Origin: Kitasatospora sp. MAA19
GTDB lineage: Bacteria; Actinomycetota; Actinomycetes; Streptomycetales; Streptomycetaceae
Assembly: GCF_029894125.1 (NCBI RefSeq)
Contig: NZ_JARXYZ010000041.1
Location: 1-64,000 of the forward strand
Direction: 5' to 3'
Length of the DNA stretch: 64,000 nucleotides
Shown here: piece by piece, positions 10,701-18,638 of the stretch
How positions within the stretch are numbered: the stretch's first letter is position 1
Layout: every line of letters starts with the position of its first letter
The notes under the pieces: model-generated
The model's input: the letters and a program-made list of their open reading frames with translations, nothing else
Told to the model about the DNA's origin: nothing
Database searches by the model: none
Position numbers and translations under genes: made by a program

Positions 10701-11229
10701 CGACGGACTCGAGGCCCTCGCGGCGCTCCTGACCCACAGCCGAGTACGCACCGGCGTCATCCCCGGCCCGCCGGACACCTGGATCCCCTCGGCCGGCCGA
10801 ACGTCATCGCTGTTCGCCCTCCTCACGCCCGAGGCGCCCGACACCTCCATGCAGATGCAGACGGTCGGCCAGGACGCGGCGAGCGACATCCGACGCGAGC
10901 TGCGGGCCGCGGAACCCGGCCTCGCCCGCCGCACGGTCCTCGAGGACTACCTGGCCGAACACATCCGCACCGTCCTCCGGCTGGGCGCCAGCACCCTGGA
11001 TCCGCAGACCCCGCTGAATGCACTCGGGTTCGATTCCCTGCTCCGCATCGAACTGCGAACCCGGCTGGAAGCCTCGCTCGACGTCAGACTCGCCGGCGAC
11101 TTCGTCGCGTGCCACCCGACTCTGGCGGCTCTCGCCGACGGCATCGCACAGCACATCGGCATCGGCCTGACCACCGACACCCCACCGGATTCCACAGCCG
11201 ACACCGAGCCGCTGAGGAAGCACTCATGA
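4795..11229 (+). CDS. Highly reducing type I polyketide synthase (KS-AT-DH-ER-KR-ACP)
   Basis: 2144 residues. ATG 4795 is chosen because AGGAGA lies 7 bases upstream. KS is about residues 12-430 with Cys177 in DTACSSS, His312 in HGTGT and His349 in VGHLEPAAG. AT has Ser645 in GHSMGE and a VASH specificity motif near 746-749, which is neither the classic malonyl HAFH nor methylmalonyl YASH. DH has His950 in HRVHGQPVLPG. ER spans about 1420-1740 with the nucleotide loop GGTGLA near 1575. KR has GGLRGVG near 1778 and Tyr near 1919. ACP has Ser2081 in GFDSL. Every reductive domain looks intact, so each cycle could yield a saturated chain. There is no thioesterase or docking domain, and this domain order resembles mycobacterial mycocerosate-type and other iterative PKSs. 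It overlaps the next gene by ATGA. Confidence 0.92.
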   Translation: MGHAENPRAADAHIAIVGMGCRLPRDIDSPAALWRLLEAGQDAVGEPPISRAGHVAGAHTAGPMPLWGGYLRDVAGFDADFFGVSGKEADVLDPQHRLLLEVTWEALEHAGLPPERLAGTSTGLFSGLSYTDYMEALSGQPRELEGAILTNGHCVAPGRISYLLGLQGPCVALDTACSSSLVAVHLACQALRNDECDLALAGGVTLVLGARTTMSFARMGMLSPTGHCRTFDAAADGFVRGEGCGVVVLKRLEDALRDDDRVLALVRGSAVNQDGRSDVLASPSAVAQQALYHQALARSGTDPRDVGLVETHGTGTPVGDPVEFSSLAAVYGVGQGRCALGSVKTNVGHLEPAAGVIGLIKAVLCLQRGLVPPNLHFTRWNPAISAEGTRLFVPTNLSAWPTRTASRLAAVSSFGFSGTNAHVILEQAPARRRTVILPDGPTAGTPTHAAAVPTDAPSSQAQASSPHVFLLAAGSPDALPTAAARLAHWLETEGAATPLHDIAHTLALRRSPGHGRLGVVADSHRDLTHALRSFEAGRAHPGVVRGHVGAGVSRRPVWVFSGQGSQWQGMGHGLLHHEPAFAETLAEADALITAETGFSVLRAVRDREHVSGCGHVQPALFALQVALAAAWRDHGTEPAAVIGHSMGEVAAAVTAGALTLADGVRVICRRSALLTRIAGAGAMASVGLDSATVENDLAAIGDDTVSVAVVAAPDSTVVAGTVAAIRHLTTTWQARGVVARMIDVDVASHCPQVDPLLADLAAALAELTPSQPTIPFYTTVLDDPRDTPVFDAAYWCANLRRPVRFSAAVAAAAADRHQVYLEISPHAVVTRPLSQSLTGLLHEPVILSTLRKGEDDRTTFRTQLAALHCAGVGVDWSRLYAEGRLTDVPALTFNRRPHWTDITPPRAASQHAEGAPAGLPGTHTEVPGEQPRHTWRGDTGTDVLPWMADHRVHGQPVLPGAAYCALALTAASEIFHGAAHDVEAADIHFRELMHLDARTPIGTTVTLTGADRADCEVFGQDEDGTWVRQASAVLRRIDAAPRTSAFSVAGLTADHPVVLDPHALYASLRARGLEHGPAFSGITELHTSAQGDSFWARVTLPESARTARHGLRIHPVLLDLCAQLVVAGLIHEPGHGLVLPVQMHAMRILAAPEDARYAHARLTHCAADSIIGDVRLLDEAGNPLVEIDALRFIRHGARAEETVDRWFLETRWQPVPRRENLDPAGPGPWLVIGEADGSARALADALERAGARTEVLDAPVDGATLQPLKQTIARPWDSSPAPCAVVLLSAPSAPEDDAAAIALHRTRRLLAAAQSAIAHSAPTRLFAVTRSAHDPEPGQPSDPAQSALRGLVRVLTHEHPELRATLIDADPADVDLRRLAAELLTDPPEDEIALRGDTRHIARLAYTPLSETERATAVTRTVRYGADRFQLHAGRLGDLDALRLTTTPRRAPGPGEVELRLHAAGVNFRDVLTAMGMLATDDEAGYRIGFEAAGVITAVGPGVRHLRVGHRVLAVDVGGGLFTTFTTVPAAAVAPIPAGLSAETAAGLPIAYLTAWYALRHVARLTSGERVLIHSATGGTGLAAIAVAQRLGAEVLATAGSEDKRRYLRAMGIRHIMDSRSLDFAEQTRAATAGEGVDVVLNSLSGHAIRAGLETLRPFGRFVELGVRDILADTPLGLAPLRHNITMSTVDLVELQHARADTFAELLGEVLAEFNRGGLAPLPCGTYPLAQAADAFRFMAGAGHIGKLVLTVPGEGHTTAVLRDPPSPVRADGAYVITGGLRGVGLATAHWLAGQGAAHLVLNGRTPPSADTERVLAGLLEQGTRISVVLGDIAQPGIAEQLVAEATADGGTLRGVIHAAMVLDDAAVSNITDDQLERVWRPKVTGAWRLHQATTRLPLDWFVLYSSMASLLGNPGQGAYSAANAWLDAFATWRTALDLPTLAVNWGPWGEIGVATDFATRGYQTIPTADGLEALAALLTHSRVRTGVIPGPPDTWIPSAGRTSSLFALLTPEAPDTSMQMQTVGQDAASDIRRELRAAEPGLARRTVLEDYLAEHIRTVLRLGASTLDPQTPLNALGFDSLLRIELRTRLEASLDVRLAGDFVACHPTLAALADGIAQHIGIGLTTDTPPDSTADTEPLRKHS

Positions 11230-11744
11230 GCTCACCTCGGGCCGTCGGCGCGCGAAGCCACTGCCGGACCGCGAGGCACGGGATTCCGCCTTCGGCGGGG
11301 GAAGGGAACCAGGGGACGACCATGACCTCGACAGACCTGCCATGCCTGGGCGCGCATGACATGCAGAGGCGACGCCTCACCATGCTCGTGTTGCCGGAGC
11401 CGCACTGCGTGCGGCCCGTACGCCATGCCGTGAAGGCCATTCTCGGCCACTGGGAGATGGCACACCTCACCGAGGACGCCGAACTCCTGACCACTGAGCT
11501 TCTGACGAACGCGATCAGGCATACCGATAGCGAGCAGCCGATCAGGGTGACGATCGCGCTCGAGCAGCGGTGGCTCGCGATCGGTATTCGAGACCGCTCC
11601 GCGAGCGCTCCCCAGGCGCGCCGGGCAACCGCCTGTCAAGAAGGCGGACGCGGGCTGCTTCTGGTGGAGAGCATTGCCGGCGCATGGGCGTACCGTTTCC
11701 ATCTCGACGGAACCAAGACGGTCTCCTGCCGACTGCCGCTGTGA
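11226..11744 (+). CDS. RsbW-like ATP-binding (HATPase_c) regulatory protein
   Basis: 172 residues from the ATG that overlaps the PKS stop; a second candidate start, ATG 11322, is preceded by AGGGGACG and gives about 140 residues. The GHKL ATPase signature is visible: N box in TTELLTNAIRHTD, G1 box around IGIRDRS and G2 box in GGRGLLLVE. This is the large streptomycete family of anti-sigma-like kinases that regulate sigma factors or anti-anti-sigma proteins. Translational coupling to the PKS suggests it is made with the synthase and may regulate this locus. No partner STAS protein or sigma factor lies nearby. Confidence 0.85.
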   Translation: MSSPRAVGARSHCRTARHGIPPSAGEGNQGTTMTSTDLPCLGAHDMQRRRLTMLVLPEPHCVRPVRHAVKAILGHWEMAHLTEDAELLTTELLTNAIRHTDSEQPIRVTIALEQRWLAIGIRDRSASAPQARRATACQEGGRGLLLVESIAGAWAYRFHLDGTKTVSCRLPL

Positions 11745-12114
11745 GGCCGCGAGCCGTCTCCCGCGCCCGCCGTGATTCGGGGTTCCGACGTCACCGAACC
11801 TGCCGCACGAACGATTCGATGCCAATCCTCGCATGCGCGCGATTCGAGCGTCCTTTAATATGCAATTCCGGCATCGCTCGGAAGAATTCCCGGGAATGCA
11901 AGGAGGTTATGTGGCGAAGTCGGGACTCAATCTCGGGCGGAAGGCGGCGGCGTACCCCCCACCGCTCTCCGAAATTGTCCATCACATATCCAAAAAGAAA
12001 CGTTTCCGCCCCTTGAGCGGTTCTGTTGCATGCTATATCTTTCGACCGTGCCTGGCGGTCGCCGCTAATGCAAGACGCTTTGCGGCGGCGAAGTCCGATA
12101 GTCAGGGGGTTTGG
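11745..12114. other. Spacer with a strong orphan ribosome site
   Basis: AAGGAGG at 11900-11906 precedes ATG 11909 (a 35-codon frame ending in TGA) and GTG 11911. The GTG frame stays open into the transposase that follows, so it may be the start of a gene interrupted by the IS. No protein family is recognisable in either frame. Confidence 0.4.
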
Positions 12115-13434
12115 ATGCTCAGTGCAGAGGAATACAAAGAGGCTTACGCCTTGCGCCAGCGGGGCTGGTCCATCTCTGCGATCGCCCGATGCCTGGGCCG
12201 TGACCGCAAGACGGTCAGGGCCTACCTCAACGGAGAGCGGAGCGTAGGGGTTCGAACAATGACCTGTGATGAGTTCCTGCAGTTCGTCCCGTACTGTCGG
12301 CAGCGCCTTGAGGACGATCCGCACCTACAGGCGAAGGTGCTCCACAGCGAGATCGTCGAGCTGGGCTACAACCGCGCCTACTCGACCTTCACCCGCGCCC
12401 TGCGCAGGCACCTGACGCGGCCGCACTGCGGACCGTGCCACCGCGGGAGGGCCAGCCCCAGCCGCGGCATCTTCGAAGACGTGCAGTTCGACTGGGTACA
12501 GCTCCCGCCCCCGCCGGTCGCATGGGACTGCGGGCGCGAGATGCACCTGCTCATGGGTTCGCTCACGCGATCCGGCCACTGGCGGGCCGCCTTGGCCGAC
12601 ACCGACGACCTCCCGCACTACGTGGAAGCCCTGGACCAGGTGCTGCGTCGCCTCGGCGGCACCGGCGAGCGCTGGCTATTCGACCGGACCCGGCCGGTCT
12701 GCTCAACGGCCGGCAAGGTGACCGCCGTCTTCCACGGGATCGCGATCCACTACGGTGCCTCCATCGCGATCCGCCCGCAGATGAGAGCGTCCAGCCCCGT
12801 CGTCCGCGCCCACCGCTCCGTCGTCCTTCACTGGTGGAACACCGCGGTCAACGAACTCAGCGTGCAGGCGGCCCAGGACAGCCTTGACCGCCTGTCCGAG
12901 CGCTCGGACAGTTGGCACCGACGGACGAGTTGCAACGTTCGAGCACTGCTGCCGCTGCCCTCGAAGCCGTTCCCGGCTCGCATCTGCGTTCAGCGCAGGG
13001 TCGATCCTCACGGACTCGTGTCCTTCGAGGGCAACTTCTACCTGCTCCCCCCGGGTCTCGCTGGTAACGAGGTGGGGATCCGCCGACGGCTGGACGAACC
13101 ACACCTGTCGATCACCACCACTCGCGGGGCGGTCATCGCCCGCTTCCCGAGGGCTCCGAGGGGGGCAGGCCAGACGGTCGCCGAGCACAGTGGCCCGATC
13201 ACTTTGGAACGGCCCAACCGGACCTCCGGCGCCGGGGCGCGAGCCTGGGCGGCGGGAAGAACCCGTCGCCCGCGGTGTCGGGCCGCCATGGACGAGGACC
13301 AAGCCCTGTCCCGGCGCGACGACCAGCAACCCACCAAGCCTCTCGCCCGCACCGCAGAATCACGAGACGGATCAGCCTCCCCCGCGCGGAGTCGGCTCCG
13401 GTACCGCGCATCCGCACCGGAAGGAGCGGACTGA
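12115..13434 (+). pseudogene. istA: IS21-family transposase IstA, degraded
   Basis: The N-terminal helix-turn-helix (EEYKEAYALRQRGWSISAIARCLGRDRKTVRAYL) is typical of IS21 IstA. It is followed by an integrase-like core with a first Asp in QFDW and a second near LFDRT. The segment that should hold the third acidic residue, normally a KGVVE-type motif before the HWWN region, is missing or garbled around 12790-12830. The last 100 residues are Arg/Pro-rich and unlike IstA, pointing to a frameshift near 13200. No IstB ATPase gene follows, and IS21 needs both. I conclude this is a dead remnant; inverted ends were not located. Confidence 0.75.
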
Positions 13435-13875
13435 CGGCCGCCGAGCGCGCCAGCACCGTCTTATGGCTGCGGAGGAGATCAGCCGGGTATGACGTTGACT
13501 GCCGTCCCGCAGCGCACCCCGAGCGGTGCGCCCCGAGTGTCCGTCACCGACCGAGCTCCCGAAAGCCCGAACACAACCCGGTGAGCCTCGACTCGACCAG
13601 CGACCGCAGCCTGTCCCCCCACCGGCGTGGCAGGACGAAGCGTCGAGGCGCCGGTCGCTCGCGTCGCCGTGGAAGCGGGCCCAGCCATGGAAACGGTGCT
13701 GTCACGTTGATCGATGCGTGAGGCAGCCCGCACGCCGGAATACCTGTTGCTCTCGCGCTCGGCCATCTGGCTGAGTTCCCGTGAGCATCCTTGCGGCGAA
13801 GGGCATCCTTTTGGGCTACTGGCTGTATTCCGAACCAGTACACCCCACTGCGGTGCCTGCCATTGGGAGAGCCTG
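13435..13875. other. Spacer, probable IS21 debris
   Basis: No credible gene. It probably contains the decayed right flank of the IS21 element and the promoter of the TIG gene at 13876. Confidence 0.4.
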
Positions 13876-14625
13876 ATGCCACTGTCCCCGAACCAGGGCT
13901 CCACGGGGGGTCGCACCTCCGTGACGATAACCAGCACCACGGCCCACGCCCTGAGTACCGTCAGCCAGGTGCTGTTCGGCGACACTCCGGCCGCCAACGT
14001 CGCCTACAACGCGGGCGCCGACCATGTCACCTGCCTCTCTCCCGCCGGGGCGGGCGTGGTGGATGTGACGGTGGTCCTCGCCAACGGTCAGGTCAGCGAC
14101 GGTGTGCCCTTCTACTACATCCCGGCGCCCGTGGAGTCGACGCTGAGCCCCACGGCCGGGCCACTGGCCAGCGGCACCGGGGTCGTCATCACCGGCTCTG
14201 GCCTGGACACCACCAGCGCGGTGTCGTTCGGCGCCAGCGCCGCGACCGTGGTCTCCAAGACCGACGGTCAGCTCAATGTCACCGCCCCGGCGGGCGCGGC
14301 CGGATCAGTGAACGTCAGTGTCACGACCGCCGCGGGCACCTTCGGCGGCCTGTCATACACCTACGTCGCCAGCCCCGGCACGCTGACGATCACTCCGAAC
14401 ACCGGATTACTCACCGGCGGCACCCACGTCACGATCACGACCACCGGAGACGCGACGACCACGTCGCAGGTCCTGTTCGGCAGCACCTCCATGCCCTTCG
14501 CCGTCGGCGGCACCCACACGCTCACGCTCTACACGCCCCCCGGGGCTCTGCTCGGCGCGGTCAACGTCTCCGTCACCACGGCGGGCGGCGCCAGCACCGC
14601 CACCAACGGCTACACCTACGTCTGA
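13876..14625 (+). CDS. Three-module IPT/TIG protein
   Basis: 249 residues. ATG 13876 is preceded by GGGAGA at a 5-base spacing. Three TIG modules are visible: the first begins MPLSPNQGSTGG, the second LSPTAGPLASGTG-V and the third ITPNTGLLTGGT. Each ends in a VTTAxG...YTYV/YYI strand. It is shorter than the 5' TIG protein and has no signal peptide, like the one at 1868-2368. The frame extends upstream to 13714 but that part is not TIG-like. Together with the two TIG genes on the other side of the PKS it suggests a small family tied to this locus, separated by the IS21 insertion. Function unknown. Confidence 0.75.
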   Translation: MPLSPNQGSTGGRTSVTITSTTAHALSTVSQVLFGDTPAANVAYNAGADHVTCLSPAGAGVVDVTVVLANGQVSDGVPFYYIPAPVESTLSPTAGPLASGTGVVITGSGLDTTSAVSFGASAATVVSKTDGQLNVTAPAGAAGSVNVSVTTAAGTFGGLSYTYVASPGTLTITPNTGLLTGGTHVTITTTGDATTTSQVLFGSTSMPFAVGGTHTLTLYTPPGALLGAVNVSVTTAGGASTATNGYTYV

Positions 14626-14758
14626 TCCCAGGGCTTCGGTGTAGAAGCAGGCCGTCCGGTTGGTGACGATCTGTCGGACAGTGCGGCCCCGGGAACGTGA
14701 CAGGCACGGTCTCCGATATCACGGAGTTCTCTACGCCCCGTGATCCGAGTGGAAGACC

Positions 14759-14998
14759 GTGCCTGCCGACGCGTCATCCCTGATCCCTGCCGCTCTTGAC
14801 CAGCTTCGCGAGCACTCTCAGGCAGCGCCCGAGGAGGTCCCCCAGCTGCGAACCGGCAACGCACCGCGCGCGATGGCGACCTGGCGCAACCTGGCCATCG
14901 GCGCCCTGAAGCTGTCCGACGCCACCAATATCGCTGCCGCGCTCTGCCGCAACGCCCGCGATCCGCACCGCTCGCTGGTTCTCCTCGGCCTCGCATGA
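14759..14998 (+). pseudogene. ISAs1-family transposase with large internal deletion
   Basis: 79 codons. The first 20 or so residues (PADASSLIPAALDQLREH) look like the start of ISAs1 transposases. The remainder, from TGNAPRAMATWRNLAIGAL to the GL-A end, is the conserved C-terminus of the same family. The catalytic DDE middle, some 300 residues, is gone and the reading frame is preserved across the junction near 14830. A pair of 12-base arms at about 14700 and 14750 forms a hairpin just upstream and may derive from the element's left end. It cannot transpose by itself. Confidence 0.7.
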
Positions 14999-15117
14999 TC
15001 ACAAAACGGACGTCACACGACTACGCCGAAGCCCTGGACCAGCGACAAGTGAAACGCCGGAAATTGCTAACCGAATTCCCCATCCCGCCCTTCCAGGCCT
15101 CGGACTCCGGTCTTCCC

Positions 15118-15123
15118 TATAGT
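15118..15123 (+). promoter_or_regulatory. Candidate -10 element TATAGT
   Basis: TATAGT stands out in an AT-richer stretch and lies about 185 bases upstream of the secreted-protein start. No good -35 is seen at 16-18 bases, so the assignment is tentative. Confidence 0.3.
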
Positions 15124-15254
15124 AGCTCGGATGGAGCAGCGCCAAGTTGTATGAAGACTACTGAATTCGCCTTCGATTGCAGGAACGCCAATTCTTCGCA
15201 CCACTCTGCCGGTCTGCGCGCCCTGCCGCCCGCCCTTGGCGGTGAATTACGTTC

Positions 15255-15293
15255 CGTTCCTGCTGGCGTCCCACCAGCAGGAACGCTTTTTTT
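15255..15293 (+). terminator. Intrinsic terminator/attenuator in a gene leader
   Basis: Perfect 12-bp stem (15255-15266 with 15274-15285), 7-base loop, then seven T at 15287-15293. This is a textbook Rho-independent terminator, unusual for such GC-rich DNA. It lies directly before the ribosome site and start codon (15308) of the secreted protein, so it either ends an upstream short RNA or works as an attenuator for that gene. Confidence 0.8.
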
Positions 15294-15307
15294 CGGAGGG
15301 GATTCGG

Positions 15308-15730
15308 ATGACCCGTTCTCGTCTTGCCGCCAGCGTCGTCGCCGTCGCCATCGCATCCGGCGCCGCCCTCGCCATCGCCCCCGCGGCGCGGGCAGCGGAA
15401 GCTCCCAGGCTCCAGGTGTCGAGGTGTGCCGCCGATCTCACGGCTGCGCTCGACAGGAACGCAGCCGCCATCGACGCCGACTCCGTCGGCGACACCGCCG
15501 GCGCTCGCACCTACAACCTCCGCACCCTCGTCATCCTGGCCGGAGCGGGGCTCACCTGCTTCTGCCAGCCGGCCCAGGTCCACGCGGACATCATCGCCGC
15601 GGCGACCGACAGCATCCATGCGGCGATGTCCAACGCGATCGGCGATTCCGCCGCTGCCTCGAATAGCGAGGACGCCGTGGCGGCCGAGTTGACGGACGCC
15701 CTGGAGGTTGTCCGGTATGCCGAGGTGTGA
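15308..15730 (+). CDS. Small secreted protein of unknown function
   Basis: 140 residues. ATG 15308 has CGGAGGGG just upstream. Residues 1-30 are a clear Sec signal peptide: MTRSR, a hydrophobic Ala/Val/Ile core and an AARAAEA cleavage region. The mature part is Ala/Asp-rich and predicted helical, with three Cys residues (one early in VSRCAAD, two close together in TCFC). No family is recognised. Expression may depend on readthrough of the terminator in its leader. Confidence 0.75.
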   Translation: MTRSRLAASVVAVAIASGAALAIAPAARAAEAPRLQVSRCAADLTAALDRNAAAIDADSVGDTAGARTYNLRTLVILAGAGLTCFCQPAQVHADIIAAATDSIHAAMSNAIGDSAAASNSEDAVAAELTDALEVVRYAEV

Positions 15731-15761
15731 GGTCTCACGGCACACGGGTGCGGGATTTGCC

Positions 15762-16190
15762 CTATCTCGTAGACACTTTCCTGCTATGCGGCCAAGTCAC
15801 TGTCGCCAGGTACATCCACGACCCGCCGACCGGCAGGTACGAGATGTCCCCGCACCAGCGCACGTCCGGCACCTCAGCCGCGAACACGCGCCCCACCAGG
15901 TCCGGCGCCGGTGGCACGCTCCGGTCCGCGGCCGTCGTGCGCACCGTACGCCGCAGGTGCCGGCCGGCCAGCCCGCGTTCGCGTATCAGCCAGGCGACGC
16001 GCTTGTGGTTGACCACACCGTGCCGCTCCCGCAGCTCCCGGGTGATCCGTGGGACGCCGTAGGCGCCGTTCGACTCCTCATGGATCTCCTCGATCCGCGC
16101 GTCCGCTCCCTGGCGGACGCCATCACCAGCGCACTCGCCAACCCCGCGTACCGCCGCAACGCGAAGCACATGGCACAGTGACTGGCAAGG
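15762..16190 (-). pseudogene. IS3-family transposase OrfB fragment
   Basis: On the complement, the segment from about 16130 to 15800 reads ADARIEEIHEESNGAYG, then RITRELRERHGVVNHKRVAWL, then ends at WCGDISYLPVGGSWMYLATV. This is the HTH_21 region and the start of the rve integrase core (first catalytic Asp in GDIS) of IS3-type OrfB. It then stops: after the first Asp the homology is lost near 15775, so the second Asp and the Glu are missing. The N-terminal part upstream of 16140 is also not intact. Dead remnant. Confidence 0.75.
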
Positions 16191-16339
16191 GAGAACGGCG
16201 CGAGAGCGGTGACCTCCGCGGTCGACCGTGGCCGAAGAGACGCGATGACACCCCCCGAAGGCAGCCGGGCCGGACGACCAGCCACGGACTGCAGCACCCT
16301 CCGGGCGAAGCCCCTTACACCTGACTCCGGACAAGCCTG

Positions 16340-16651
16340 TCACCGCTGGGGCAGATGGTGCAGGTCCCGTTGTTTCACGCAGTCTGCGAACATGACATTT
16401 TCGCTCAAACCCGTGAGCAGATCGAGGACAGCGGCAAGCGGCTGATATTCCGTGCGGATGGCCGGGCGCTCACCACTGGCCTTCAAATGCTCCCAAAGCG
16501 CGTGGAAGTAGTCCTCGAGCTCCAGACGCGCGTCGAACTGCGCGCTGAGCCGTTCGGGATCGAGGCGACGCAGGGCGTCGCGGTCGAGCTGAGTCACCGA
16601 GTTGATGATGCTATTGACGACTTCACGGTTCTCGGTGCTTGAGCTGGGCAT
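16340..16651 (-). CDS. Hypothetical protein, 103 aa
   Basis: The start at 16651 is supported by AGGAGA 6 bases upstream. The protein is acidic and helical: MPSSSTENREVVNSIINSVT, then a segment with an ALRRLDPERL motif, and a C-terminal half rich in Leu. It has no signal peptide, membrane segment or recognised domain. It is followed on the same strand, across a 205-base gap upstream, by an RsbW-like ATPase gene. Codon use looks genuine. Confidence 0.6.
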   Translation of the reverse strand: MPSSSTENREVVNSIINSVTQLDRDALRRLDPERLSAQFDARLELEDYFHALWEHLKASGERPAIRTEYQPLAAVLDLLTGLSENVMFADCVKQRDLHHLPQR

Positions 16652-16856
16652 GGGTTCTCCTAACGATGTGCGCAGTGGATGATTGAGGTTCGACGCCCGA
16701 TGTGCCGTCCGGCCTGGTCGGATCGCGGGCGCCCGCACGCCGGCGGACGCAACCGGTGGCGGGTGGTGTCAGGGAACACCGCGTCGCTCCCCGGAGCCGG
16801 CTTGCCGGCCGGGCACCGGCACCTGCGGCGCGTGGCCGGCGACCGCCCCTGAACGG

Positions 16857-17504
16857 TCACCACGCGGCAGTGCTCCGACTGGACAGCGGGACGGCGGCCC
16901 ACACCGAGCAGCTGCCGTCCATGCTCAGCCGCATCCCCCACTCCTGCGAGTAGCCCGCAACGAGCGCCAGGCCTCTGCCGTGGTCCTCGTCCGGCGTGGC
17001 GCGGTGCAGCCGCGGCACCGAGGAAGTCTTTCCCTGATCACGGACCTCCAGCAGGAGCCGGTCCGCGGTCCGGCGCAACCAACCGGTGATGTGTGCACTG
17101 TCGGAGTGCTCGAGGGCATTTGTGACCAGTTCGGAGATCACGAGCAAGGCCGCGTCCCGGGCATGGTTGGCCCGAACGTCCTCGGCGTCCAGCCACAGCC
17201 CTGCCAGCTGCCGGGCGATCGGTACCGCGCGACCGAGAGATGGCAGCCTGAAGGACAGCGGACGGCCGCTGACCCAGTGGCTCAGGACATCCTCGGCGAG
17301 AGCTCCCGTCGGCCGTTCATTGATCTCTGCGGTGGTCAGTGAAATCTCCTCCTCGGTGAACGGCGGGGTCGCTTCTCGGCTCACGAGCCGAAAGCAGCTG
17401 CCGGTATGACTGCTCGTGGCTTCGCGGCTCAGGCCGCGCCCGCTGCATGAGGACCATTCCCTCCGGCGAGCAGGCGGCTCCCTGTTCGCTCGACACTGGT
17501 TCAT
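16857..17504 (-). CDS. RsbW-like ATP-binding regulatory protein
   Basis: 215 residues; ATG at 17504 is chosen for the GGAGAA ribosome site, although the frame is open to 17900. The C-terminal 130 residues form a GHKL ATPase: N box in LLVISELVTNALEHSDS, G1 in LEVRDQGK and G2 in EDHGRGLALVAGY. The first 80 residues are an Arg/Ser/Glu-rich extension unlike the compact family members. Likely a sigma-factor or STAS-domain regulator. It is the second member of this family in the window, but is not close in sequence to the one at 11.2 kb. Confidence 0.8.
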   Translation of the reverse strand: MNQCRANREPPARRREWSSCSGRGLSREATSSHTGSCFRLVSREATPPFTEEEISLTTAEINERPTGALAEDVLSHWVSGRPLSFRLPSLGRAVPIARQLAGLWLDAEDVRANHARDAALLVISELVTNALEHSDSAHITGWLRRTADRLLLEVRDQGKTSSVPRLHRATPDEDHGRGLALVAGYSQEWGMRLSMDGSCSVWAAVPLSSRSTAAW

Positions 17505-18638
17505 GCGTTCTCCACGGCTCATGGCCCACGTTTCGCCGGGGAAGGCTCCTCGGTCCGTCCAGGGCTCTTCTCCCACCGGAGGATTGGAGCAGCTGGCCGA
17601 ACGGGTGCCGGACTGGTCGAAGTAAATCAGAAATAGATTATCCGCGGGGAGCGATCCGTTCCAAAAAAAAGGGGGCGTGTTTGTGAAATGCAGGCGCCTA
17701 GTGTGACGGTAAGAAGAGTTGTTCGCGCCGCTGGGGATCTGACGGAATGAGCTTGGCTTGTTTCGTTCACTCAAGTCCGGGTTTCGCGGCGAATGGCGGA
17801 TGGCCAGGGCCATTGATCTTGGTCTTCGATGGAGCCATTCGGGCAAGTTTTCTTCCAGGTGTCCGAGGGCGACCGGCAACTCGCTCATGGAATTCCGCAC
17901 CGACCTGGCCGAAATCAGCCGTTCCGCTTGTGCGCGTTATGGCCGGGACGGCGTCCGGCCCGCCGACCGCCTTCCGGACCGGTCCCTCCCAAGCGGCTGG
18001 CCGACGAGGAGGAGCCGGGGCCGTGCGTCTAGTCAGCCAGACGTTGCGTCGAAACCGGCGGCATCGCCGACGAGCAGGCGGCCACCAATAGCACCGACGG
18101 CCCCGAGGAACTGCGCTGACTGGGCGGAATCCGGCGCCGGTTCTCTACTGAAGGCTCTTCGAGCACCGCGTCGGCGCCCGAGAACCCGACTGCGAGAGGG
18201 CGGCGAGCCGACTCCTGTCCGTGGACGTCCGTGATGCTTGCGGACTCGACGGGGCGCCCAGCGGACTGCTTGCGCCGTGGGCTTCGACCAGCCCGATTGC
18301 ACCGGGGGTGAGCCTCTGCCGGCTCTTACGGAGGCGACCCCGTGAGCCGCTGCGGGCCGGTGCGACAAGAATCGCACCGGCCCGCGGATCCAATTCCTCA
18401 ACCGGGGGATGGCAACACGCCTCTTCAGCGATGAGGCGCAAGCCGGAAGCGCTGGCAGACGCGGCAGCTGCTTATCCCCTGGAGAGGATGGGTGACCCAC
18501 CCGGTTCGGATGTACCTAGTTACCCATCGAGCCGAAATGGCCGCAATCCCCTGGTCGACCGATTCACCCGCATGGCCGAGCGCGCCGGAAACGCAAACGC
18601 CTGTGCGATCGGACCGGAAACCCCCCGCCGGACAATTT
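17505..18638. other. 1.1-kb gene-poor stretch
   Basis: No frame has good coding character or a recognisable product. A low-GC patch at 17625-17700 with a run of eight A is a probable promoter area for the ATPase gene. The rest looks like decayed sequence. Confidence 0.45.
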
